From Phorcus lineatus (lineage: Eukaryota; Mollusca; Gastropoda; Trochida; Trochidae): 64,000 bases of DNA. The DNA is taken from NCBI GenBank assembly GCA_921293015.1, contig OV121090.1:39118533-39182532 (forward strand), in the 5' to 3' direction. Under the pieces are notes generated by a model. It did no database searches. It was not told the origin of the DNA and saw only the letters and a program-made list of their open reading frames with translations. This document shows positions 12,841 to 24,921 of this stretch, piece after piece (within the stretch, counting starts at the first letter, position 1; the number at the start of each line of letters is the position of its first letter). The position numbers were made by a program, and so were the translations under genes.

Positions 12841-13593
12841 GAGTGTATTGTACACGTCACAGTTAGAGCATATGATATCACTTAGTGAAATGATATAATA
12901 AGTTGCATTTATTCATCATCAAACGTGGCCTGTTACGTTTGTGAAACACTAACGTTTAGATTTATGGTTCTGTTCTACGAAAACTGAAGTAATGGATTGT
13001 TAATTTACACTAGTCCACCAGCAGGTATCAGTGGTCTATAAAATGAAAAGTCGGATTATTACTTTGAGAAATGTTTGGAGTATAATGATAAGGAAAATTG
13101 GAAATTTTATATTTTAAAAACTTTCTAATCTGTTTTTAGACGTGCTGACGTATCTTATTTCAGTGTCCCACTGGCAGGCTGTATACTTAGTTCATAGATA
13201 TAATAGAGTGCAGAAGCCAGCAAAGCACTCATTGCCCCGTTTCCAAATTCCAACAAGGAAAATTTAATGAGGAAAATGCACAAAAATGTAACTAGTTAGA
13301 ATTGGTTTGTTGTTGGATGAAAGTGAAGAAAAAAAGTGTCATAGCTCTTTTAACTTTTGTTCACATTAAAAATCTTACTTTAAATTAAACTGTCAAAACT
13401 TCATGATATAATTCGACTTTATATTGATGTTGGTTTTATATAAGTTTCATAAGCATACCGCCAATCTAAATAAATTTAGATCAAGGCTCAAGTTTTTAAA
13501 TATTTGGTCATTTATAATTGTTTTTATAACAGAAATGGATTAAATAGATCTTCATGTATGTTGATTACAGCTCCTGACACTGCTGTTGTAAGG

Positions 13594-16500
13594 ATGAATG
13601 CCAGACTCCGAACGACGTTACCCCTGTTGTTGGTGCTAACCATAGCAAGCACATGTGGGAAGGAACAGTTTGACAAAGGTGCACTGGATTCGCTGTACAG
13701 ATCTCTGAAAACGCCTACTGCACATGTCATACCTGCACACGAGAGCAGCAGGGGAGTTGTCAGAAGTTGCGGTACGACATACATATATGTTTATATGGGA
13801 AGATTCTATTTTATGTTTGCAGTGAGAAGTTTATAACATATCGACTCAGGAATATAATCCGGAAGTGTACACAATCTTTTTCAACTGAAAATAACAAAAA
13901 AGATTTCGTTATATTTCATTAAAAACTAGAATGGTTATTGATTGTAAAGAATTCACCCTCACGTACCCTCTTGATCGATTGATCGATCGATCGATTGATA
14001 TAAGTATATCGATAGACCAAGACGAAGAACTTTATGATAGAATGAATGTTAGTCATATCCATTTCCAAGCGTAAGTCAAACGTGAAAATTTATCGCAAAC
14101 GTTATTTTCCAACCCTGAGTTTTGGAAGCTCTAAACAAAGACAAAACGGCAATAAAAATTTATCATGAAGACTCGCAGAAAGCTTACTAAATAACACTAT
14201 TATAACCTCATAGCAATAAAAGTGAGGCAACCTATATACATATGGAAAAGGGAGATTATGATTTCTAAATTCGTAATTTTCATAATGGCCCTGTCAATGA
14301 GGAAGAAGGCATCAATAACACGCATGATTGTTTTTCAGGCCCTCCCAACGCTAATTTCTCTATGGTGTGGGAACCGGAAATCCTTAATCCAGAGGGAAAT
14401 GCGACGGTTTACTTCGACTTCAAACCACGTGGGTATCCCAGCATGTCTTACCTGTCCGAAGACATAAATTATCATTGTCTTTAGTAATTTTTAATCTATT
14501 GATGTTTTGAACAATCAAATTAAAACTAGGTGTAATGCTCCATGGACAGCGGGACGTCTAGTTTTAACTAGATTGAAGGATTGAGCAGTATCGATAAGTT
14601 ATTATTATAAAGTCATTTTTGATCATGAAAAAGTCCTTCCCAGTTCACCCTAGATCACCAAGGGCCTTATGTTTCTATTCTCTTTACAACCACCCCTGGG
14701 AAACTTCAGCTGGAAAATATGTACTAAAGTTGTTCCCATTGCGATGCACACAATAACCAAAATTTGATAGATATTTATCATTATTAAGAATGCATGAATG
14801 GCAATTTGTTAAGTGCGAATGAATGATATGCGCATATATATTTTGAAGACGAAACGTGAGTTTAAGGAACTATTCGTGATGTCACGTCACCATGACAAAG
14901 ACATGTTTTGACCTTGGGCATCGCATGGTATGAAACCTGCAACTCCCTATATCTATCCTGAACAATTAACAAAAATTAATGTAATCAACAGAGTTATAAC
15001 TTCCACTGCTAAGGATGTCCTGTTGAATTTCCAGCCTACGACATCGATAGAGCCATTCTGAGAGTTTCGGTGTCTTACGGGTCCGGCGCCTTAATCTTTG
15101 AAGATACTGAACAAGTGGACTGTAATGACATTGAGAAATTTATGCCTTGTCCTATTAAGGCTGGAAGTGAGTGATATCTTCTCTATTTTTTTGGGAAAGT
15201 ACAATATATTGGCAAGTGTGCGCAATATGTGACTTTGTGCTGCCTATAATTCAAATCGTTTGGATCATCTTCATCAGCTTTAGACATACCATACCTGTAC
15301 TATCTCTTGACGACGTTCTATCGATACTTGGCGTCATTATATAAAGGTCTCAATATGTGATTGACAGTGCTTTTTAATGTTTTCATTTTCACTCAATAAA
15401 AACGTTTTTGTTGGTTGTAAAAAATGGAATCGTCCTCGTACGTCTTCAGATATAAAATATTTCAACACGATGATTAAAGTACAAATTATCGAATATATTT
15501 TACTATAATCTATGAGTGTTTATATCAAATATTTTGATGTCAAACGAGACAAAGGTAAGATTTTATTATTTATCAAGTTCATATGGTAATTTACCCATTA
15601 TAGATGTCAATACATTTAGACCAGCGATGTTCCAGCTTCGTTGTACAATTCTTTCTTCTCTGCATCGTGGATCTCTCTGTACAAAGCAGCAGTCAGGCTG
15701 TTTCATCATCAAAATCACCTTTCTTCAGATTGGGAAAGAGGAAGAAGTCCGATTGTGCCAAATGTAATGAGTAGGGTGGATGTGAAAGAATTGTAGAGTC
15801 ACAATCGGTCACGGCAGTGACAGCAACATGTGCTGTGTGGACAGGAGCATTGTACTGAAGGAGCAGCACTTCTGCACTGAGCTCTCCTTTGCCCTAATGG
15901 CTGCCCTTCATTGCCTCAATTCATTAGCATGGTATGCCTCGTCGATAGTTTGGCCCTTCTCTAGGTAATCTATCATGATGATACCCTGGCTAGTGGCTAT
16001 ACAAAAGAAACGAGGCCATAAGAAGCTGTTGAATCTTTGAAGGGGGGTTAACTGTTTGCTTTGGAGCCACATGTCAGGGCGTTTCTGTTTCTGGTTACCA
16101 GTTAACATTCTTGGCAACTTTCTTCCAGAGAGTTTGCTCATGTGAATAAAAATTTTTCGTTATTGTGTATACCGGCACAAAACTAATGCCCAGTGTCTCA
16201 GCTCTGTGCTGAATGATCACAAGTCATCACTGGTGGAGGTTCTTGGCCGACCACACCTAGCATCATCTTCAACATTTTGCCGGCCACATTCAAAATGAGG
16301 AAACCTATTGGCAACTATTGAGTATCCAAGGGAGTCATCACAAAGTGTATCAACCATGTCCTCATCGATTGCCTGTGCAGTCATTCATTCCTGAACAAAT
16401 ACTTGATGACCGCACGCTTCAACGTCATTTATTTCCTCAATTTCTTCACCTCTATGCACTTTGGGATGTAACATCTCGAAATGTGCTCTACGTATGGTTG

Positions 16501-18065
16501 CAATATTTTGTCACTAGCTTCAGAAAAGATTCTTTCCAGATAATTTGGAAGTAGTGGATTGTTACATCATTTTTTATTTGCCCTTTTACCTAATATTTGT
16601 CTTCTGAAGAGCTATAGAAAAATAAAATAGAAAATTCCCTGTACAGCTACCTTGGCTGGTTAAGGATTATAAATGATAGATTTGGCGCATCTGTGGCCTG
16701 AAAAAACCAAGACCCTAAAACATACAACCACCTTCCTCCCAGGAAATTAAAGCCCCAAACTATTGTTAAAATACAATTGTCATATGGGGTCACATCCTTA
16801 AATCAATTTCCGTTATTTCTTCTCAAGTAAAACCTCGAGTAATACAAAAGTTTGTATACATATTTGCCTTAGAAATAAGTGATTATATATTGCATCATCG
16901 ATTGATTATTCCGACTGAGTGTCAAGGGAGTAACACTATTAAATTGTTTTTACAATTTTGTTTTCCTCTCCAGGATACAAAGTTTCTTAAAAGCTTAAAC
17001 CTAGTGTACAGGTTCGTTTGCAGTTAATGGATACAACATTCAAACAGTTCATTAGTAAATGATATTTAGATATTTATTATAAACCTCCCTTTTTTGCAGC
17101 TCACTTCAAAAGCACATATACCGACCAAAATCTCCTGAAGCTGAAAGGTTTCGAGGTGAGTCAACTAAGTGAATAACAGTGCGAAATATGTTCTCAATAT
17201 CTCCGTAGTCGGTCATTCATGGAGATTATCAACCGAGGAAATGTCGCTTGACTTTAAAAAAACGAGTATGAAATTTGTTTGATGACTCGCTGCATTGATG
17301 TCACGCACAATTGCTCAAGACGTGACAGACGACGAACTAGGGAATCACGCTGATACAAAAGGAAAAGTCACATGTGCACATATGGAAACAAGTCACAGTC
17401 TATGTCTAACCATTTAGGTACAAAATAGAGATTATTACCCGAGGAAGTATGTCATATGACCATTACAAAACAAGTGGGATTTTTATTACCCGAATGAGAG
17501 CCATAGCTACTTATTGTCACTGTGTAAATTAGGAGACCAACAAATAATGTTTGCAAATCATAATAAATTATACTAGGTTAAAGGGAATTTCAAACTGAAA
17601 CCAAACGCTTTGCCAAACTTAAGGTCTACAATAGACACCCTTGCTTTGGTATAGAATGCAAATACACGTGAGAATATATGAAAGACAAACAATATCGATT
17701 CAACTTCTTTGTAAATCCGATGTGACTACTCTTTGGAAGAAAACGTTGGCTAAGCTTATACCCGAGACATCTTAAGCTACAGAACATTTGAAGTGTAGAT
17801 ATTGTATTGCACTGAACTCCGACAATGTCCTTATGGCTGTAAAACACAAAATGTAAAGATTCCTTTATCCTAATTGTTTATTAATGCGTTATTTCTAATG
17901 ATGGAATGAAAAATGCGATTTGAACGCATTTTTGTACCCATGAATATGAAAACAGCACAGAGCATATTTCTATTTCAGGACACCTACGACGTCAAAGCAA
18001 AAATGACGACGCGTGACGGGAAGATCATTATTTGTGCTGAAGCCACCATCACCATCAGAACTTAA
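13594..18065 (+). CDS. GM2-activator-like (ML-domain) secreted lipid-binding protein, complete
   Basis: Five exons: 13594-13771, 14339-14428, 15035-15166, 17100-17155 and 17979-18065, total 543 nt and 180 residues. The phases agree at every junction (1, 1, 1, 0). Residues 1-20 (MNARLRTTLPLLLVLTIAS) are a signal peptide. The mature part has GPPNANFSMVWEPEILNPEG, VDCNDIEKFMPCPI, GFEDTYDVKAKM and a C-terminal strand pair with IICAEATITI. This order of strands and cysteines is that of the GM2 activator branch of the ML family, which lifts lipids out of membranes. NFS and NAT are possible N-glycosylation sites. The first donor (GTACGA) is weak. A mariner relic sits in intron 3. The frame is open upstream to 13504, but the signal peptide and a 'gattacag' acceptor at 13570 favour the ATG at 13594. 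Candidate AATAAA signals lie near 18903 and 19225. Confidence 0.9.
15560..16600 (-). mobile_element. mariner (Tc1/mariner superfamily, DD34D-like) transposon relic in intron 3
   Basis: On the minus strand, pieces of transposase occur in order: CGRQNVEDDARCGRP and an RPRTSTSDD-like linker near 16290-16240, then KLPRMLTGNQKQ, TSQGIIMIDYLEKGQTIDEA (about 15985), APVHTAHVAVTAVTD and HPPYS..LA.SDFFLFPNL (about 15740). The last block carries the final catalytic Asp region of mariner. The copy has several frame breaks and stops, and I cannot see terminal inverted repeats. It is a dead plain DNA transposon inside the GM2-activator-like gene, in opposite orientation to it. Confidence 0.85.
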
Positions 18066-18240
18066 CTTCGAGGTTCAACTCGTCCCCAATATTCATTAAC
18101 ACTGAAGCCACCATCACTATCAGAAATTAACTTCGAAATTGAAATCGTCCCCAATATTCACTAACACTAAAGCCACCGTCACCATCAGAAACTGACTTCG
18201 AAGTTGAAATCGTCCCCAATATTCACTAACACTAAAGCCA
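18039..18240 (+). repeat. 65-bp tandem triplication covering the last codons and stop of the GM2-activator-like gene
   Basis: Three full units start at 18039, 18104 and 18169, and a fourth begins at 18234. The first unit contains the final nine codons and the stop. The later units lie in the 3' UTR and contain altered versions of the same codons. Confidence 0.93.
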
Positions 18241-19338
18241 CGTCGTATTACTAAATGAACAATTAGGACAATTCTTATGGATTAGCAACTTCTTTATTTT
18301 GTGAAAGCGATGCTTCGAAATAGATTCTAATGTCGTTGTTCAGTGTTATATACAATACTGACTGCAACTATCCTACGGAGAAGAAATTCCACGGCCCCCA
18401 CCCACAGAAACAAGGCATCTGTCAGGATGAACGACTCGAAATCCTCACTTGGAGACCATATGAAAGAGTATCCAGACAAAATCATCAACAGTACTGACGG
18501 CATGAACATCATTGAAAGAAATATGCCTGATTACAAAATTCGCAAAGACAGGTCCCTCGCTCAACAGAGTTGAGGGATACTTCATTCCTAGAGCATATCA
18601 CCTCAAGATAGTGTTATCTTTCTTTCTTCAATTTGGGTAAAATTTTGATTTAATTTTAGAGTTTGTAATTCATAAATTATTTTCTAATATTATTCTTTAC
18701 TTCATCTTTGCAATGTATTCTACTGTGTACATCAACCTAATTAATTATTATATGTTTGCTCATTATCACGTTATCGCCCATATAGTTACTCTATCTGTTG
18801 TCATGGTGACGACATTTGAGACATATTCAGTACTTTTAATTTGGTTTTCATCATTGAAGACTTTGAATATTGGTATGATCTTAACTACTAGTAAGTATTC
18901 GCAAATAAAGTAAAAATAAACTTTGTGCGTAGTAACAAATACATTATCAATGGAAATTAGTTGACATAGGCCTTTGTGACAACCAACAAGCTTTCCAACA
19001 AAAAAGTGTTTTTTCATTTGTTGAATGATCAGACAGCTCGTGTTTCAATTTTCGCATCCCGTGCCACCAGCGTATTTGAATACCCAGACCTCTTTCAGGC
19101 CTAACGACGTCGTTACATATATGTATGTGTATATATATTTTTTTGTAATCAACTTTTTATTTTAGAAACCCTTTATATATATGTATAGATATTGCATGTT
19201 ATCAAGATTTGAGTGTGTGATTCAATAAATGTTTTTAAAATATGCTCCTCTATCTATGAGCTTTGTGCTCTTTTTTTAAATCAAAACAGTTACAAACTAA
19301 TATTCGAAGTGTTTAATGGATAGAAGGGGTGTAGCTTG

Positions 19339-22300
19339 TCAAGGGAAGTAGAGGGTGAGAGGGCCGTTGATGACGCTACTGTAGGAATCGTGTTGTGTCC
19401 TGACGCAGATATCGATTCTGCTGTGACCCTTGTGGGCGAAGGCACTGCCGGTGTCCACCACCTAAAGTCAAATAAACATGTTCTTGAAGAGACAATCTGT
19501 GATTTTTCATTGACTGTATTAGGACATTCATTCAAAACATTTTGCATATGTACTATTTATTATGAAAATGTACCTCTTGCTAGCCAATAAGCAAGTCCCC
19601 AACCAAACCAAAAATCGTGACACTACTTCGCGATTAAATGAAACAATATAAAAATGTATAACAATGATTCCTTTCACAAGTAAGTGGGTTTTTTAAGAGT
19701 TGCACGAACCCCGTTGCCGTAAAAAGTTAAAGAGATTTCTGAGATATTGTTTTAATGGATACACGAGACAAGCTCAACCTTCTCACGCAGTTTTATCTCT
19801 ATACACTTCATGATGGTAAACTTTGAAGAAACGGTGACATTTTGGGGCAACAGAAGCTTTCTGAATTGTACATATGCGTGAAATTAGATGTGGTTGTCAA
19901 AATTTACATGCCAATGGATGTTTAAGAAGCTGTGACTATAGCTTCATGTACCAGAGAATGGTTGGTTACTATCAAGAACATTTATTCTATTGGACTCAAT
20001 AGTGATTATATACAATATATATAATATATTGATTAAAAGTATTGCCTTCTATGACGATAATCAGAATTTGCTAAATAACCTTAAATTCAAAACCTTAGAG
20101 TTTCTGAATAAAAAGCAATCTAGTATCGCAATTAAGCAAATGGCAGCCACAGACCACTTGACGTTCTTTGATAAAAGGAACAATAATGACAACATTGTAA
20201 CCTGTACCTTAAACACGATGTTTCTGCCATAATGATCGTTCATTTCTTGGATGCATATCGCAGTTCCGTATCTGATGCCTGCGTGGCTGTCCATGGCAAC
20301 GCTCACATACGACACTTTGTCATTCAAGTAGTCCTATAAGAAAAAGTGACACGAATCATCCACAACTTTGTAAATAATCTTCACCTTGAAACCATAAGGG
20401 ATACTAAGAGGATATTTGTATTTTTATTCACGAATAAGCCATCCGTATCTATTCTATCAAAGATAAAGGTAGATAGTTTCTTTATATAGACAATAACTAA
20501 CTTTTCCTGAGTTATATTAATTTCGTAATTCTCGAGCGTTGGCGAGAGAATTACACAATTAATATATCGAGGGAAAGATAAAGCACGAATGGCTCAGCAA
20601 CAAATTAAAATTCCTTCCTCAAGAGATTACGTCAACGTTATATATGTGTTAAGAAAACAGTTAATGACGCAATCGTTTGAGTTTTTACCTCAATATCATT
20701 TCATTTGTGTTGAGACGGCTCAAAATAGAGCCTGTCGTTTCAGCATCAACTTGAACTGCACGCTCACACCTTGAGTGCATATACAGAGCTACTGGCCACG
20801 CATACCCGATAAGCCATATCTTAATATCACCGTTACCGTTTGTAACTTAGCTTTTCAAGAAATGATGGCTCTCACCTGAAGCGTATAGAGCCGGTGGTCA
20901 CGCATATCCACGAATCCTCCCTCCAGGGGACTGTTGTCTGGGTAGTACCCGGTCCCTCGTGCGTGGTACACGTGGCTCCCGCGGCATTGGGGGCCTCCTG
21001 CGTGGTTTTGAAGGAACGGTTAATGCCAATTGTTATCATAAAGTCGAGCCACGTTAGTAATTGATTGATAAGAAAGAAAGGCAAATATTTTCAGTGACTT
21101 TTAGTTAAGTAATAGGTGAAATTTGCTATGTCAGTGACCTAGCTGGGACTTACAGATTGTTTAAGCCCTAGTAATACTTCTACTTTCTCTACTTCATTCT
21201 TACAATTTCTTCAATGTCTCGAAGAGGTCACGTCATTTCACACCGTGTCAATGTCAAAGGTCAAATTCGATGAGGTTCCGTTTCCGGTTTTCTTAAGAAA
21301 ATATTACTTGCCACGATTTTCATATCATTCAATAAACTCCCTTCACAACTGAATTTGAAAAGATCGCTTGAGCAGAAACTTTCCACGGGTCGTCTCCCAT
21401 AATCCCTACTTTCTTGTTTCCCCTAAATGAGTATGAGTTAGAGAGGAACCAGCCTTCATACATCATCACTTGTAACCATTTAATCAACCGTTTAAAGTTT
21501 TGATTTTCAAATTAATGATTCAATAGTATGTGGATCAATTAACTATCTGATAAGAAACTTAGCTCAAGATACTATATTTGTTTACAAAATAGATGATGGT
21601 TATGAATAATATCGGTTATTTAGGTTTTCATATAATAAAAACGACTTAAGCTGAATCTTATTTTTTTATTTGAAAGTATAACATATAAAACTAGAGCTGG
21701 ATCAACTAAATAGATGTGCTCTAATTTCTGTCGTTACTTTTCGTGTAGCCCTTCATCATGACTGGGATTAAGGACCTTTATCAATGTAGAATGTTTCTTT
21801 TGAAAATGAAGCTATGCCTATCTGAAAACGTAATTAAGTTAAGACATGCCTTTGTAAATAATAGGACAAATTTGTAGAGTCAAGAGATAGAATGAAATGG
21901 AATATTTTACTGATATTCTAGGCTACCAACTTCGTATAGATCCACAGGGGCGTGTATCGCTTAGAAAGAGCTTTAGAATGACATATATACCCATAGACCC
22001 TACCCTACTACTATATAAAAGGATTCCTTTTATATAGTAGTAGGGTATTCCTTTTATATAGTAGTAGGGTAGGGTCTATGGGTATATATGTCATTCTAAA
22101 GCTCTTTCTAAGCGATACACGCCCCTGTGTATAGATCGACAAACAGTGGCGGATCCAAGGGTGGGGGTTCAGAGGTTTCAAAATTCAAGAGACTCGAAGT
22201 CCATGTCTTTTTTAAAAAAAAGTTTATATTTACAACTTTTATTTTCAAACAGATAATCTACCTTCATTCTCTCCTAACAGAGGTAGCTCCTTAATACACT

Positions 22301-22391
22301 GCTATACAACGAGCCGCCTCTGCTGGGAGAGAGTGAACTTACCATATGCCGTAGAGAAGCAAGCGAGGACAACAATCACAAGGCACAACAT
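19339..22391 (-). CDS. Secreted 3D (Asp-Asp-Asp) domain protein, double-psi beta-barrel type
   Basis: Four exons on the minus strand: 22391-22343, 20997-20876, 20333-20208 and 19461-19339 (420 nt, 139 residues), with matching phases 1, 0, 0. Residues 1-16 (MLCLVIVVLACFSTAY) are a signal peptide. The mature part has GTGYYPDNSPLEGGFVDMR and LYTLQDYL, then VSVAMD (D72), VVDTGSAFAHKG (D102) and SRIDICV (D116). These are the three aspartates and the glycine pattern of the 3D domain known from bacterial cell-wall proteins (MltA C-terminus, YuiC), so a carbohydrate- or wall-related role is possible but unproven. In bacteria such domains bind or cleave peptidoglycan. An acceptor-like 'cttgcag' ends two bases before the ATG, suggesting an upstream leader exon. 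A possible AATAAA on the minus strand lies at 19161-19156. Intron 1 carries a long palindrome. I recognise the fold signature, not a named animal protein. Confidence 0.83.
21935..22133. repeat. Near-perfect palindrome with arms of about 80-90 bp
   Basis: The left arm (about 21941-22022, from 'acaggggcgtgtatcgctta') is repeated as an apparently exact reverse complement to about 22126. A 24-bp duplicate of the inner arm ('tccttttatatagtagtagg' plus 'gtat') makes the hinge. It lies in intron 1 of the 3D-domain gene and could be a fresh foldback insertion or a template-switch or assembly artefact. Confidence 0.9.
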
Positions 22392-23129
22392 TCCTGCAAG
22401 ATCTCAGAGAAGGTTCTGACCCAAGTCTTATTTCGAGTTCAGAAGAAGAGATAAGGAACAAAATCTACTTTATCTAGAACATTCACAATGACGTAGCGAA
22501 TCGTCTGATGACACCTGTTGTATATACAATAAATTCTTGATAAAACACTTGCATGTTTTGAATAAACACTTCGTTTTAATAATTAATACCTTGGTTTTAT
22601 ATATTTTCGCTAAGCATTATTCAGTAAAGTTTCCTTTACCCTTCGTAAAAGCACTATAGCACGCAGTTTCGCGATCTAATTGGCTATTTTATTATAAAGG
22701 CATCTGCACTCAATTTCACTCAGCTTTCATTTTATGCATTACATTATTCATTATGTATCAGTTACTTCATCCATTTCAAATACACACTATAAGTATTGCT
22801 ATTGTATAAACCTTTGCTGTTGCCGTTTGTCTCCATGCAAAATCATAATATCGTAGTTCTTACGTATTTGATGCAACGCTGCATTAATGAAAAGAATGCC
22901 CGGGTCATGTTTTTTCAAACTTAAAAACCGACATAACCAGCGGGAATTTTTTTTACTAAAATGTTTAATGGTCGACACTGTGACGAAAAGTCATTGAGAG
23001 TCGACCAATATGTTTTCGGTTTTGAAATATATACATCGCGCGAACGCAGTCGCGTAAGTCTTGGTATGCGTTGCACGTGCGACCAGCATTTATCTGCAGC
23101 GTTACGTTGACTCGCGTGATTTTCACTTT

Positions 23130-23520
23130 AAAATCGAGATAAAAATCCCAAATTATTTTTAAGAATGATTAAGAAATATTCGTAGCCGGACAATGACTCA
23201 AACGTAATTTTGGAAACTAATTTACTGCAAACACAAAGGCAAATATTGATTGGCAGTATTATGTAGGTCTTTTTACTAATATCCATGTAAATTGGACGCA
23301 GAAGTTCGACTTCCTTCCATTTATATCGCTGTCTTTCATTTATCATTGAAAACAGGAAAATCTTACAACTTTGATATTTTAGAGACTAAAATGAAAGTTT
23401 GGAGGATCGATTTGATCTAAACTCAGGTCATATATGGTATTTTGACTCTTATTTAACCGACATGAAAAATCATAAAACATACTGTGTCACTTTATGCTGC
23501 CATAGACAAGTCATGTGACT
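23130..23520 (+). mobile_element. MITE family A, copy without clear left end
   Basis: Shares 'ccggacaatgactcaaacgt', 'aattggacgcagaa' and the terminal 'catactgtgtcac' with the copies at 3572 and 27301. It lies in the 2.5-kb interval between the divergently oriented 3D-domain and ankyrin-KEN genes. Confidence 0.6.
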
Positions 23521-23784
23521 GACATTGAGATTTAAGGTAAAACACGTGCAAATCAGTCAAAGGGTTTGCGAACATAGCAAAGGAGATGCCACGCGAATTA
23601 CTTCTATTTGGGATATTTAGAATTTACCAAAAGAAAAACCTTATACAATAACAGTATAAAGGATGAGTGTTTATAAACATCTTAAAGAGTGTTACAGTGT
23701 AAATTAATAATACTGTAACACCACAAAAAATGACTGAAATCAGAACTTCATTCAATAGATTCTTACACATGCTACACTCTGGTT

Positions 23785-24115
23785 GGCCCAAGTGGTTAAG
23801 TGTTTGCATACAGGCCAAAGAGTTTTGGGTTCGATTAATAACTTTTGGGGTTAAGTCTTACATCTGTGCCTTCATCAAGCGGTCAGGGGTTCGAATCCCG
23901 CAAGGGGCTCGGCAACTATGTCTGCAAGTTTGGGTGCAATGCTCCACTGAATTTCAGCGCAGTGCCACCCATGGTTCGCTAGTTCCAGCCGATGCTCGCA
24001 GGTTTCATCGCAATGCATAGCAATAGAGTTGCGGGATTTCTACCTGCAGGAATACCGCCATCCGCCATATTTATGGAATACTCTTGAAAGCGGCGTTAAA
24101 CCACAATTCTCATCA
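23785..24115 (+). mobile_element. tRNA-derived SINE with a double tRNA-like head
   Basis: The 5' end reads 'ttggcccaagtggttaagtg' with a B-box-like 'gggttcgatta'. About 55 bp later comes a second and better B box, 'ggggttcgaatcccgc'. The core and tail ('gcggcgttaaacc') are those of the SINEs at 9145 and 46348. Confidence 0.8.
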
Positions 24116-24767
24116 CCTCTCTGTATACAATTACCTTCTAACTTTGTAAGAAATAGCTATAGGTCTTGCATTTGATTATAATGACCTAACTAGATGCCTC
24201 ATAAACAATAGACAGTAGGTTTCTAATGATGGTGAACATTGTTTGGAGATCGATGTTTTGTGTTATGTCTTACAACAGAAGAAGATAAAAGATTTATTAC
24301 CCTTTAGCCAAATTGTTAAACCCTTACTATACTAACGTGATTTTACTCCCAGAATTTTTTTTATAACATTACTTCTAACATTCTCCAAGTGTAAAAACAC
24401 GCTGCTGTCTTTATTGTTATTATTTTTTATGCACCGAAACGTCAACAAATGTCCAAAAAATCTTTGATATTGTTCAATCATTTTTATTTCGACTCTTGAA
24501 ATGACGTTGTGTCAATAGTGGATCATTTCAACCACTCAAAAATCACTTTCCTATTCCATTTATTTACACCGTAGAAAGGAATTAAATAACACACGAGTGT
24601 CAATGAATAGATAGACTGTTTAAGTATTCGGATCTCAAACCATGATATTCCATCATATACCATCTCACTGTGAACACAATCTGTATTTTATCGGGAGGTA
24701 ATGGCACGTCACTTTGTAGTCAGGTACTATGTAGTCGCCAGCACTGACTGTGCGCCTCCGCCAATTG

Positions 24768-24792
24768 TGACGTCATTCGCATTTTGACGTCA
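24768..24792. promoter_or_regulatory. Two CRE/ATF-type sites (TGACGTCA) upstream of the ankyrin-KEN gene
   Basis: Full palindromes TGACGTCA at 24768-24775 and 24785-24792, starts 17 bp apart and 130-154 bp before the ATG at 24922. TGACGTCA is the classical CREB/ATF site. A role as promoter is inferred from position only. Confidence 0.55.
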
Positions 24793-24921
24793 CGATAGAA
24801 CATCTCCTTTGTTATGATGAAACCTATGACAACACCGAAGCCGTTTCAGTCTTTTGACAACCATGGGACACGCTTGGTGCAAATAGATTTCTCACTGAAT
24901 GTAAAATAACAGAACTAACCA

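Noticed and set aside
12631-12881. Ser/Leu-rich and Arg/Glu-rich frames on both strands
   Set aside because: By-products of the (GA)n microsatellite.
18343-18573. 76-residue frame downstream of the GM2-activator-like gene
   Set aside because: Probably 3' UTR or intergenic sequence; no features and no splice support.
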